From Akkermansia muciniphila (GTDB lineage Bacteria; Verrucomicrobiota; Verrucomicrobiia; Verrucomicrobiales; Akkermansiaceae), in assembly GCA_945860285.1 (NCBI GenBank), contig CAMAQB010000012.1, forward strand, positions 1 to 52,133: 52,133 nucleotides of DNA, written 5' to 3'. Below are positions 38,358-47,597 of the stretch, one piece after another (position 1 is the first letter of the stretch; each line of letters opens with the position of its first letter). Both the position numbers and the translations under genes were made by a program. Below the pieces are notes generated by a model, which saw nothing but the letters and a program-made list of their open reading frames with translations, made no database searches and was not told the DNA's origin.

Positions 38358-38380
38358 GCAAATCACTGGTTTTCCGGGGA

Positions 38381-41209
38381 TTGCACTATGGGGTCAACAG
38401 TGATGATGCGGAAAGTCCCGTCGATTTCACCCGCTCGGTGCTTGCCAATGAGGTCCGACTGATCGAACATCGCCGCATGGATCATGCTGGCGCGCTTCAA
38501 GAGTTCTTGCTGCTCGAAGCATGGCGGGATCGTTTCGACGACGACATCCTGATACTCGGAAAAAAACTGGCGCGCGAGAGGAAGATCGGCGAGTTGCACG
38601 CGGAAGAGATTGATGAGACGAACTTCACCATCACCGCCGCATGCCTTACGGCACCACAAGCCCGCATGGAGATCAACTACTGGCTCAACAAGGGCGAATG
38701 GGACATGGACTGCTCGTGCTCCTGCCATGTTGCGCATTTTTGCGAACACACTGCGGCGGCGATGTTTGTCCTTGCGATGAACAACAACCTGCGACGCCTG
38801 CTCGAGGGCAACGACCCTGCAACGCGCAGTGCACCAGCCCTGCCCGCGGCCAGCAGTCTGCTGCCGAGTGACGATCCGGAGGTCCCTGCATTGCTCAGCG
38901 CCCCCAGCTTCCGCCTCGATATCTGCCGCGAAACAGTGAAGGACCGCAACGCATCGATCATCTGCCAATATCTCGGTGAAAAAGAACCCGCCGAATGGGT
39001 TTTTGCGCGTGCGGTGGCGAAATACGGGGATTACGAACTGCCCTTGTTTTCTTCTCACCCGGAACAACAGCGGTTGATGAAGGATCGCAACGGGGCCCCC
39101 GTGATGGTGCGTCGCGACCGTGCTGCGGAAACGATCGCCGCACTGCAACTGCGCGACATCGGTCTCGGGGCCTTCGATGCATCACCGATGTTGCGGTTTT
39201 TGCATGGAGCCAACAAAAAGGAACTGCCTGCCGACAGCCCCTGGCTGCCGCCACTGCCGCCTTCGGCCTCCGCACCGTATTGGCACCAGTTCCGGGCGAT
39301 ACATGTGCCGCGTTTGCTGCAACAGGGATGGGCGGTGAGCTTCACCGACAACGTGGGCCACCTCGTCCATGACACCGCGCCGGACGACTGGATGACCCAG
39401 CTTGAGGAGGATCCGGACCAACGCGGCTGGTTCAGTCTGTCCGTGGGATTCCAGGTTGACGGCAAACGCTATGATCTGATGCCGATCCTCGCCAATCTGC
39501 TGGAGGATGACTACCTGGAGGAAACACTCGACCGACCGGACAACGGGTTTGTGCTCGCTCCCCTGCCCGACGGCGCGGCGCTGAAAATTCCGTTAGGCCG
39601 GGTGAGGGCGATCCTCAAGCACCTGTCCGCGTTGATCGATCCGCAACATCCATCGGCGGTGAGACTGCACGCGCTCGATGCCGCAGCGCTGGCGGCCGTT
39701 GAAGAACTGGGACTCGACACCCCTCCGTCGCTGGTGGAATTGCGCGACAAGATCAACAACTTTGGTGGCATCGAGGAAATCCCCTCGCCGCCTGGTTTGC
39801 GCGCGACGATGCGCGATTACCAGATCACCGGATTCCGCTGGATGCAGTTTCTCGCCGCCCACGGACTGCACGGTGTTCTCGCCGATGACATGGGGCTCGG
39901 AAAAACCATGCAGACCCTGGCGCATCTTCTAACGGAAAAAGAAAGCGGACGCAGCCGGGGACTGCCCAGCTTGGTTGTGGCGCCCACTTCCGTCGTGCCG
40001 AACTGGCGGGCCGAGGCGTTGAAGTTCGCCCCCTCGCTGCGCATCCTCGTTCTTACAGGTTCGGATCGCGCCCGGTATTTCCGCAGCATCCCGCACGCCG
40101 ATGTGGTGCTCACCTCTTTCGCCCTGCTGCAGCGCGACATCGCAAAACTCGCCAAGCAGCCCTTTCATCTGGCGATTCTCGATGAGGCCCAGTACATCAA
40201 AAACCCCCGCGCGCTGGTCGCCCAGGCCGCCTGCAAGCTGCAAGCCCGCCATCGACTCTGCCTGTCCGGCACTCCAGTGGAAAACCACCTCGGCGAGCTG
40301 TGGAGCCTGATGCGTTTTCTCATGCCGGGTTTTCTCGGCAGCGAAAAATCCTTCAACTCCCGCTTCCGCAAGGCCATCGAAAAACAGGGCGATACCGCGC
40401 GTTTCGACGCACTCAAACGCCGCGTGGCACCGCTGATCCTGCGTCGCACCAAGGACGAAGTCGCCAAGGAGCTGCCGCCGAAAACGACGCTGGTGCATTT
40501 GATCGAACTGCACACCCCGCAAAAGGACGTCTATGAAACCATCCGCGCGACCATGGACAAACGGGTACGCGAAGCCATCGCCGCCCGCGGCATCGAACAG
40601 TCGCAGATCCTTTTTCTCGACGCCCTGCTCAAGTTGCGCCAGCTCTGCTGCCATCCGCGCCTGCTGCCCGATGAGTTTTCCAACAGGATCTCCGTTTCGG
40701 CCAAACTCGATTTTCTAACAGAACTTCTCGCGACCCTGCTGGAGGAAGGACGGAGGATATTGTTGTTCTCGCAATTCACCAGCATGCTGGCGATCATCGA
40801 ACAACATTTGCGGCAGCAGAAAATCCCCTACCTCATCCTGACCGGCGCCAGCAAGGATCGGGGCGAGTTGGTCGAGCAGTTTCAAACCGGAAAAGTCCCG
40901 CTGTTTTTGATCTCCCTCAAGGCCGGCGGCACCGGGTTGAATCTCACCGCCGCCGACACCGTGATCCACTACGATCCGTGGTGGAACCCCGCCGCCGAGG
41001 CCCAGGCCACCGACCGCGCGTATCGCATCGGCCAGGACAAACCGGTGTTCGTGCACAAACTACTCTGCGAAAACACCGTCGAACAGCGCATCCACCTGCT
41101 CCAGCAGGAAAAAGCCCAACTCGCGAACACCCTGCTCAGTCAAGCCGGCGGCAGCGCCCGCCTCGACCACGCCACCCTAACGCAATTGCTGGCACCGCTG
41201 GAGAAATGA
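38381..41209 (+). CDS. SNF2-family ATPase with SWIM zinc finger (second of two)
   Basis: About 942 residues; the start is uncertain (TTG at 38381, GTG at 38438 or ATG at 38477; no clear ribosome site). A SWIM zinc finger is at about 113-123 (CSCHVAHFCEH, pattern CxCx5CxH). The region from about 125 to 470 is an ancillary domain of the bacterial SNF2 associated type. The motor has Walker A ADDMGLGKT at 501-509, DEAQ at 601-604, SGTPVEN, LRRTK, FSQFTSML, SLKAGGTGLNLT and DRAYRIGQ. It lies 23 bases after the first SNF2 gene. Members are poorly characterised; some are found in defence islands. Confidence 0.85.
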   Translation: MHYGVNSDDAESPVDFTRSVLANEVRLIEHRRMDHAGALQEFLLLEAWRDRFDDDILILGKKLARERKIGELHAEEIDETNFTITAACLTAPQARMEINYWLNKGEWDMDCSCSCHVAHFCEHTAAAMFVLAMNNNLRRLLEGNDPATRSAPALPAASSLLPSDDPEVPALLSAPSFRLDICRETVKDRNASIICQYLGEKEPAEWVFARAVAKYGDYELPLFSSHPEQQRLMKDRNGAPVMVRRDRAAETIAALQLRDIGLGAFDASPMLRFLHGANKKELPADSPWLPPLPPSASAPYWHQFRAIHVPRLLQQGWAVSFTDNVGHLVHDTAPDDWMTQLEEDPDQRGWFSLSVGFQVDGKRYDLMPILANLLEDDYLEETLDRPDNGFVLAPLPDGAALKIPLGRVRAILKHLSALIDPQHPSAVRLHALDAAALAAVEELGLDTPPSLVELRDKINNFGGIEEIPSPPGLRATMRDYQITGFRWMQFLAAHGLHGVLADDMGLGKTMQTLAHLLTEKESGRSRGLPSLVVAPTSVVPNWRAEALKFAPSLRILVLTGSDRARYFRSIPHADVVLTSFALLQRDIAKLAKQPFHLAILDEAQYIKNPRALVAQAACKLQARHRLCLSGTPVENHLGELWSLMRFLMPGFLGSEKSFNSRFRKAIEKQGDTARFDALKRRVAPLILRRTKDEVAKELPPKTTLVHLIELHTPQKDVYETIRATMDKRVREAIAARGIEQSQILFLDALLKLRQLCCHPRLLPDEFSNRISVSAKLDFLTELLATLLEEGRRILLFSQFTSMLAIIEQHLRQQKIPYLILTGASKDRGELVEQFQTGKVPLFLISLKAGGTGLNLTAADTVIHYDPWWNPAAEAQATDRAYRIGQDKPVFVHKLLCENTVEQRIHLLQQEKAQLANTLLSQAGGSARLDHATLTQLLAPLEK

Positions 41210-41336
41210 GCCATCAGCGGCATGACTGAGCCGTCATGATCCGCTTCCGCATCTCAAACGATGTGATGCAAAAAATTTGAAAACAGAACCCGTCGCAGCC
41301 GGCAGGTTTCATAAAGTCAACGACGAAGCTCCCTGG

Positions 41337-42545
41337 CTATTTTTCCTCAGCTGCCTTCGCAGTCGGTTCGGCTGGCTTTTTGGCTTCGCCGATCTGTGCG
41401 GGAGTTGCGGGAGTTGCGGGAGTTGGGGCGGCGGTGACGGGTTTGCCATCCCAGTTTTTGCCCATCGGCGGGATACCGCCTCTGGCGATGTAGAAATAGG
41501 GATCGAACGCTTTTTTGGCGGACTCGATGTAGGCAAGGGCTTCGGCGATGGTGTAGTAGTTGCCGTAATTGGAAATCGCGACGCGGCTGGGACGCTCGAC
41601 ATCGGTGTAATAGCCATATTTATCGATGCGGCCCTTGATGCTCGGAATCGCTTTTTCGATGTACTCGCGGATCTTTGTCTCGTCCGCATAGTTGTCGGCC
41701 AGTTGATCGAAGGGACCGTCGTAGTAATCGTTGCGCAGGACGCTGATCTTCCGGATCGTCGTCAGGACTTTGCGGTCGCCATTCTTTTTGTCAACCCAGT
41801 AAATGAAACCGGAGCGCTCGCCGACGATGGCATCTTCGCTGATGGGTTTGAAATTTTCCGCCATGCCGACTTCTTCGTTGAGCACCCAAATGAAGTAATT
41901 GTTTTCGGTATTGAAGAGGAGGAAAAACTGATTGCCGCTTTCGTCGAAGGTGCGTTGCACGAAGACTTCGTTTTTGGGCAGGGTGAATTTTTTCGGCGGC
42001 GTTTGCGGCAGTTTGTTGAGGTTGAAAATGACGGTTTTTTTATTGTAACTCACCGACCATTTGAATTCGTCGTCGCCAACGCGCTTGACGATGAGTCCGT
42101 CGCCCTCGGTGAAATATTTGGCGTGCGAGATTTCCTTTTCATTGGGGCCGGAGGGGAATTCCTCAAACTCCGCGTATCCAAAACTTAGGACTCCACGCTC
42201 GCGGCGACCGCTGGGCAGGCGTATGTTGCCATAGATTTCACGACCACTTATTTCCATTTTCCAATAGTAATAATTTTCGGTGGGATAGACGATGACTTCG
42301 TCCGGCAGGCGGGAGAAAACTTCCCAGAAAAAGGCATCGGGTTCGCTGAGGATTTTATCGAGCGAGCGGTCATGCCAGGCTTCGACCAAATGTTGGGAGA
42401 GAAGCAATTTGGGCTTTTCCTCACCGACTACGCTGGAGGTTTTCGCTTCCTCTTGTTGTTTTTCCACTGCGGCAGGTTTGTTTTCCGCGGCAAGGAATGG
42501 AGAGAGGGTGAGAAGGATCGCGATGGTCGGAATAGGTGGCTTCAT
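41337..42545 (-). CDS. Secreted protein of unknown function, charged N-terminus, Pro/Ala/Thr tail
   Basis: 402 residues. Signal peptide about 1-20, then a Glu/Lys/Gln-rich stretch, then a 300-residue mixed alpha/beta domain with many aromatic residues that I do not recognise. The C-terminus ends in a PATPATPAQ tail, encoded by a three-fold 9-bp repeat around 41400-41428, and a Lys/Glu-rich end. It lies downstream of the repeat-protein gene on the same strand but past that gene's terminator, so it is probably expressed separately. The ATG at 42545 was chosen for the signal peptide. Confidence 0.6.
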   Translation of the reverse strand: MKPPIPTIAILLTLSPFLAAENKPAAVEKQQEEAKTSSVVGEEKPKLLLSQHLVEAWHDRSLDKILSEPDAFFWEVFSRLPDEVIVYPTENYYYWKMEISGREIYGNIRLPSGRRERGVLSFGYAEFEEFPSGPNEKEISHAKYFTEGDGLIVKRVGDDEFKWSVSYNKKTVIFNLNKLPQTPPKKFTLPKNEVFVQRTFDESGNQFFLLFNTENNYFIWVLNEEVGMAENFKPISEDAIVGERSGFIYWVDKKNGDRKVLTTIRKISVLRNDYYDGPFDQLADNYADETKIREYIEKAIPSIKGRIDKYGYYTDVERPSRVAISNYGNYYTIAEALAYIESAKKAFDPYFYIARGGIPPMGKNWDGKPVTAAPTPATPATPAQIGEAKKPAEPTAKAAEEK

Positions 42546-42575
42546 GATGTGGAGTGTGGATGGACGGGGCTTGGC

Positions 42576-42624
42576 AAAAAGAAATAAAGCCGCCGCCTCG
42601 GAAAAAATGGCCGAAGGCGGCGGC
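42576..42624 (-). terminator. Rho-independent terminator of the octapeptide-repeat gene
   Basis: On the minus strand GCCGCCGCCT pairs with AGGCGGCGGC across a 16-base loop and is followed by TTTATTTCTTTTT. It begins 18 bases after the repeat gene's stop and lies before the next gene. Confidence 0.8.
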
Positions 42625-42642
42625 TGTGCAAGTGGTTGGTGA

Positions 42643-45600
42643 CTATTGATCGGTTTGATCGCCGGGCACGACAACAGCGCGGTAGAATGCGCGTGGTGTG
42701 CCACGCTTGACGGGTTGTTTGTATTCGGTGCTGTCGGCATTGGCAGCGCCGGTTACGGTCGTAAGCAGGGTCCATGGTCCGTTCAGGTCGGGCGCGCAGT
42801 AGATGCGGTAGCGCACGCCGGGAGCGGATTTGAAGCGGATGCAAATCTCACCATCGACGATCTTGACTTCAGCCACGGCGAAACGGGAGCCAGGGTCGCC
42901 TGGATTGGTCCGCGCGTCGTGCTCTTCGCCATTGCTCTGGCCATCACCATCTCCATCCAACGCGGGGTCTGTGATTCCCGTGATACGCTCCCAGTCGTCG
43001 TCGAGTCCGTTGTTGTTGCCGTCATTTCCTACCCGTGAACGCAGGACGGAATGGACGGCGGATTTTGCGGGCTCGTGATGAACGGAACTGGTAGGCTCGT
43101 GAACAACCGAACGCTCTGGCAAATGGAGCTGGGATACCGTGACGTTGTGCATCTGTGATTTCAACGCGGTGTGCAGGTTGCTCTTGTCCGCACTGTGCGT
43201 TGAAGAGAAGACCGTGCTGTGGACGGTGGACTTCGCGGGATCATGCTGCTGGGAACGAGCGGTGTCGTGCACACCGGAATCGGAAGCGCTGTGAACAAGC
43301 GACTTCAGCGGATCATGGGCAACGGAGTGCGCGGCGGTATGCACGGTGGAAACCGCAGGATCATGTCCGGTGGACGATACGGCATCGTGCTGACCGGAGC
43401 TCAGGGTGTCGTGAAGAACCGACCGCTGGGGATCGTGCTGCACGGACTTGTCCGGATGATGCACAGCGGACCATGCGGGGTCGTGCTGCTGGGATAGCAG
43501 GATGGCATGGGTGTCCGAGCGCAATGGATCGTGCTCCACCGACTGGGACGGAACATGGATCATGGACAAGCCGGGGTCGTGCTGGACGGAGAGCGCCGTG
43601 ACGTGTTGTTGGGAATCCACGGGCGCATGGAGCACCGACTGACCGGCGGTATGACCGGCGGAGTGCTCAGGGCGATGGAGTTTGGAACACACGGGGTCAT
43701 GAAGGACCGACTCCGCAGTCAGGTGAATCCGTGAGTGATACACATCGTGAATGTTTGACTCCAGCGCGTTGTGCTGGACCGAGAGGTCGAGCTTATGGCA
43801 GGTGGAGCAGGCCGGATCATGCAGGGCGGAAGTCGCCGTATTGTGTTGCGAACTGAGTGCCACATCATGGCAATGGGAACGCAGCACCGCATGGGTGTTG
43901 GATTGGGCGACATCATGAGCTTGCGAGAGGGCAGGCTGGTGGTTGATGGCGGAATGCACCGGATTATGCTGGGTGCTCAGCACCGGATCATGCTGCCTCG
44001 AGCACAATGGCGAATGGAATTTTGAAACCAATTCATCGTGGAAGCTCGATTCGACAGGCTGGTGGATTTTCGAACTCGATGGTGTGTGGATGGCGCTTTC
44101 CTCGGGCGTATGGTGTTGCGACCAGTGGGGATCGTGCAGCAGGGATGCGCAATCCTGGTGCAGGCGCGAGAGGTTGATCGCATGGATGCGGGAAATGGCG
44201 GGGTCGTGCTGCTGTGAGGTGGCCGTATTGTGTTCCATCGACCAGAACGGATCGTGTGCGTGGGATTTGATCGGGTCATGCTGGTTGGAAACGGTGGGCT
44301 GATGGACCATCGATCTGGCGGGATCATGCTGGGCCGACGTTGCCGGATCATGTTTGTCCGACAGCACCGGTGCGTGCACGGCAGAGCGAATCGGATCATG
44401 CTGCAGGGAAATGTCGGGCTTATGCATGTCTGAAACAGCCGGGTCATGCTGCTGGGATTTCTCCACTTGATGCTGGTTGGAGTCTGCCGGGGCGTGAGCC
44501 ACCGAGATCACCGGATCGTGCTGCACAGAGAGTGCCGTGGTGTGGATGTTCGACCTGGCGGGATCATGCTGAACAGATTGCGCAGTTTGATGGGTGCTCG
44601 ACCACAAAATATCGTGGCCTTGGGACTTTACCGGATTGTGCTGATTGGACAGGGTCACAGCATGTTGGCCGGACACGGCGGCATCGTGCGACACCGATTG
44701 CCCCGTCTGGTGTTGCGCGGATTGATTGACCGTGTGCAGTCTGGTGCGCAGGACGTCGTGCATCAACGAGCGTTCGACATTGTGCTGACCCCGCGAGGTG
44801 GTGGGGTTGTGCCCTAAGACAGAGAGTGCTGGCCAGTGGCCTTGCTGGGACTGTGAAGCAAGGTGCTGCTTGGAGCGCACGGCATCGTGCAGCGCGGACT
44901 GGGCAGTTTGGTGATTGAGCATGGAGAGCTCCGGCCGGTGCTGGACAGACTGCAGCGTATTGTGTTGCGCGGACATCAATGGCGTGTGGGCCAGCGACAG
45001 CAGCGGTTGGTGCACTTTGGATTTTTCCGGTAGATGCACCACCGATAAAGTTGGATCATGCTGCGCAGAGAGGGTGACCACGTGCTGCACGGACCTGTCT
45101 GGCATGTGCTGTGCGGAAACATCCGGCGAATGCTGCGTCGAGGTACCTGCCACATGCATGGCGGAAACCGCGGGAGCGTGGATGTCCGACTTCGCAGGTT
45201 CGTGTTGCTGGGAACTTGCCGTCGTGTGGATATTCGACCGGGCCGGATCATGCTGCGAGCTGCTGGCAGCCGTGTGCATGCCGGACCAGTGGGGATCGTG
45301 GCCGTGGGAAAGCACGGGATCATGCATGTTCGATTTCTCGGCATTGTGCAACATGGAGATATCCGTCTGATGGGTGTTCGACCACTCGGTGGAGTGGACG
45401 ATGCTGCGGAAGGTGTCGTGCGTCACGGAGAAGAACGGCTGATGCACTTGCGATATGGCGGCATCGTGCTGCTGGCTGTTCGTCGGCAAATGTTGCTGGG
45501 AAATGGCGGGACGATGCACTTTGGAGCGCAGCGGCTCATGCTGGGCACTGAGGGTGGCACTGTGAACCACGGACAACGTCGCGGCGTGCTGATTGCTCAA

Positions 45601-46995
45601 AACACTATCGTGCCCTCCAGAACGAATCACATCGTGGATGACCGAACCCGTCGGATCATGCTGACCGGAAGCCGTAGCCTCGTGAATCACAGATACACCA
45701 GGATCGTGAAGCACCGACGAACTCGTCGAGTGAGTGGCGGAAATTGAGGGGTGATGGACACCGGAACGGATCGGATCATGGTTCGCAGATGTCGCTGTAT
45801 CATGCAACTGGGATGCCAGAGGTGTATGAATGTGCGAAATCAGGGGATCGTGTGCCGCTGACAAACTTGCGACGTGGACCCGACTCAAATCGCTGTTGTG
45901 GGTGTTGGAAGCCCCCGGATCATGCTGGCTGCTTTGGGCTGGCTGATGAGCGCCAGACAATACCGGATCGTGTCCAATGTTGCTCAGAGAAGGCTGGTGC
46001 ATATTCGAGCGCAGCGGCGAATGCAGGATAGATTCCTCGGGCTTGTGCTGGCCGGAAACGGTTGCCTGGTGCACGTTGGAAACGGCCGGATCATGCTGGC
46101 CGCTGAGTGCGGTGTCGTGCTGCTTGGAAGCAAACGGGCTGTGCAGAACGGAAACAGCAGCGTCGTGTTGGGCCGACTTCACCGGATGATGAACCAACGA
46201 GTCTTCCGGTTTGTGCTGGGCGGAAACCGCCGTATCGTGCATGCCGGACCAATGCGGGTCGTGCAGGGTGGAGACCAGCGCATCGTGGTTTTGCGAAGCC
46301 AGCGGCTGATGAACACCGGACTGCGTGGGGTCATGCGTGCCGGACTGCGAGGGTTCGTGCTGCTGGGACTGGACCGGAGTGTGCACGGCGGATTCTTCGG
46401 GTTTGTGCTGAACGCTCAGAGTGGCCGTGTGAACACGGGAAATGGCGGGGTCGTGCTGCTGCGCGGAAATGTCCGCGTCATGCTGTTGGGAGGCCGTGGT
46501 GTCGTGCATTCCCGACCAATGCGGATCGTGGATGACCGAGGTGAGGGATTGGTGGAACTGGGATCGTGCGGGATCGTGCGCGTTGGAATTTTCCGGAGCA
46601 TGCTGGCCCGACTGCGTGGCATCGTGCTGCGACGACTGCGTGGTGCTGTGCATCGAAGACTTCAGCGGGTCATGCTGCTGGGAGATTGTCGGCTGGTGAA
46701 TGGCCGAACTTGTCGGATCATGCTGCGCGGAAAGACCCGCATCGTGTTGGTCCGAGGCGACAGGATCGTGAATGTCCGACTTTGCCTGGTCGTGATTGGC
46801 CGAACTTGCGGCACTATGCACCTGGCTTTTGGCCGGGTCATGCTGCGAGGAGACAGCGGCATTGTGCTGAACGGAATTCTCAGGCTTGTGGAGTGCGGAA
46901 CGGACGGCGCTATGGACCGGGTCTTGGGCGCTTGCGGCGGTGAACGCGAACAACGGGAATAATAGAAGCGTTAGGTTGGAGTTTCTGTTTTTCAT
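42643..46995 (-). CDS. Giant secreted octapeptide-repeat protein with a His in every unit
   Basis: 1,450 residues from the ATG at 46995, with a signal peptide ending near FTAASAQ (residue 24). The frame is open further upstream to 47193, but that part is not signal-like. Residues 28-1320 are 161 head-to-tail octapeptides of the form H-x-x-x-x-S-x-x. By my manual count His is invariant (161 of 161), Ser at position 6 is missing once (Thr), and Asp follows His in about 65 copies. Pro is common at position 3 and Gln common at position 8. Seven units carry one extra residue. The C-terminal 130 residues hold an Asp/Asn/Gly-rich calcium-type loop (DGDGDGQSNGEEHDARTNPGD) shortened here to DGDGDGQ..TNPGDPGS, then a beta-sandwich-like domain ending in RAFYRAVV, as in other verrucomicrobial surface proteins. 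Function unknown. Confidence 0.85.
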   Translation of the reverse strand: MKNRNSNLTLLLFPLFAFTAASAQDPVHSAVRSALHKPENSVQHNAAVSSQHDPAKSQVHSAASSANHDQAKSDIHDPVASDQHDAGLSAQHDPTSSAIHQPTISQQHDPLKSSMHSTTQSSQHDATQSGQHAPENSNAHDPARSQFHQSLTSVIHDPHWSGMHDTTASQQHDADISAQQHDPAISRVHTATLSVQHKPEESAVHTPVQSQQHEPSQSGTHDPTQSGVHQPLASQNHDALVSTLHDPHWSGMHDTAVSAQHKPEDSLVHHPVKSAQHDAAVSVLHSPFASKQHDTALSGQHDPAVSNVHQATVSGQHKPEESILHSPLRSNMHQPSLSNIGHDPVLSGAHQPAQSSQHDPGASNTHNSDLSRVHVASLSAAHDPLISHIHTPLASQLHDTATSANHDPIRSGVHHPSISATHSTSSSVLHDPGVSVIHEATASGQHDPTGSVIHDVIRSGGHDSVLSNQHAATLSVVHSATLSAQHEPLRSKVHRPAISQQHLPTNSQQHDAAISQVHQPFFSVTHDTFRSIVHSTEWSNTHQTDISMLHNAEKSNMHDPVLSHGHDPHWSGMHTAASSSQHDPARSNIHTTASSQQHEPAKSDIHAPAVSAMHVAGTSTQHSPDVSAQHMPDRSVQHVVTLSAQHDPTLSVVHLPEKSKVHQPLLSLAHTPLMSAQHNTLQSVQHRPELSMLNHQTAQSALHDAVRSKQHLASQSQQGHWPALSVLGHNPTTSRGQHNVERSLMHDVLRTRLHTVNQSAQHQTGQSVSHDAAVSGQHAVTLSNQHNPVKSQGHDILWSSTHQTAQSVQHDPARSNIHTTALSVQHDPVISVAHAPADSNQHQVEKSQQHDPAVSDMHKPDISLQHDPIRSAVHAPVLSDKHDPATSAQHDPARSMVHQPTVSNQHDPIKSHAHDPFWSMEHNTATSQQHDPAISRIHAINLSRLHQDCASLLHDPHWSQHHTPEESAIHTPSSSKIHQPVESSFHDELVSKFHSPLCSRQHDPVLSTQHNPVHSAINHQPALSQAHDVAQSNTHAVLRSHCHDVALSSQHNTATSALHDPACSTCHKLDLSVQHNALESNIHDVYHSRIHLTAESVLHDPVCSKLHRPEHSAGHTAGQSVLHAPVDSQQHVTALSVQHDPGLSMIHVPSQSVEHDPLRSDTHAILLSQQHDPAWSAVHHPDKSVQHDPQRSVLHDTLSSGQHDAVSSTGHDPAVSTVHTAAHSVAHDPLKSLVHSASDSGVHDTARSQQHDPAKSTVHSTVFSSTHSADKSNLHTALKSQMHNVTVSQLHLPERSVVHEPTSSVHHEPAKSAVHSVLRSRVGNDGNNNGLDDDWERITGITDPALDGDGDGQSNGEEHDARTNPGDPGSRFAVAEVKIVDGEICIRFKSAPGVRYRIYCAPDLNGPWTLLTTVTGAANADSTEYKQPVKRGTPRAFYRAVVVPGDQTDQ
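43036..46914 (-). repeat. 161 tandem octapeptide-coding (24-bp) units
   Basis: The unit is 24 bp in phase with the gene. Copies are strongly diverged at DNA level while His and Ser codons persist. Some larger blocks recur nearly unchanged: HDPHWSGMH appears three times and HDPARSNIHTTA twice, and KPEE/KPED units three times. That points to past segmental duplication within the array. On the other strand the same DNA is open in long frames as a by-product of the period. Confidence 0.9.
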
Positions 46996-47597
46996 GAGAT
47001 TGCGTGGATTGGGTTGCGCATCAGTCATCAGTTGGGATTTAACCCCGACCAATGCTTGCAAATAGGTTCTGAAGAAGCGAAGACAATCCACGAAATACAA
47101 AATCCCCACCCCCCAAGCAATCTTTTTTTTCCGTACCAGCGAAAAAAAATAAAAAAATCCAGAGAGAGAGGCTGAGCAACTGCCAGTTGTCATGATTTGT
47201 TCCTTGATAAATCGTGAAAAAATGCCCGGAACACCCCTCTACCCGGATGTGAGTGTGTCGAAATTGTCACACCGAAAATCACAAAAAATCAATCCAGCAT
47301 ATTGCAAAAGTCGATTCCACCGCAACGAACCAATCGGAGCCGACTTCGCCGCTTACCGGCAGCCTCACCGCCGCGTTAATCTATGGAGAAAGCAAGCCCG
47401 ACAGCTCAGTGCTTTGTCTCCGTGCCCGAATCTTTCGGGAAATCCCGCCCGATTTTTCTGCATTCGTGATCCTGCGTTTGCTTTTAGGCTAGACACGGCG
47501 AAGATGCGGTGCTCTCCTGCGCTCGCGTTTGTACATTTCGGATTCCATTCCCTTTATTCTCAGCCGCGACCATCGACAGTTACCAGACACAACATTT
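46996..47597. other. Divergent intergenic region upstream of the repeat gene and the third dehydrogenase
   Basis: About 600 bases with no convincing gene. It contains T-rich and CT-repeat stretches near 47120-47170 on the minus strand. It should hold the promoters of the repeat gene (minus) and the dehydrogenase at 47598 (plus); I cannot name boxes with confidence. Confidence 0.45.

Noticed and set aside
45058-46962. Long plus-strand frames opposite the octapeptide repeat gene
   Set aside because: They arise because the 24-bp period keeps the antisense frame open (His codons read as ATG or GTG). The minus-strand frame has the signal peptide, the regular His/Ser pattern and the C-terminal domain.
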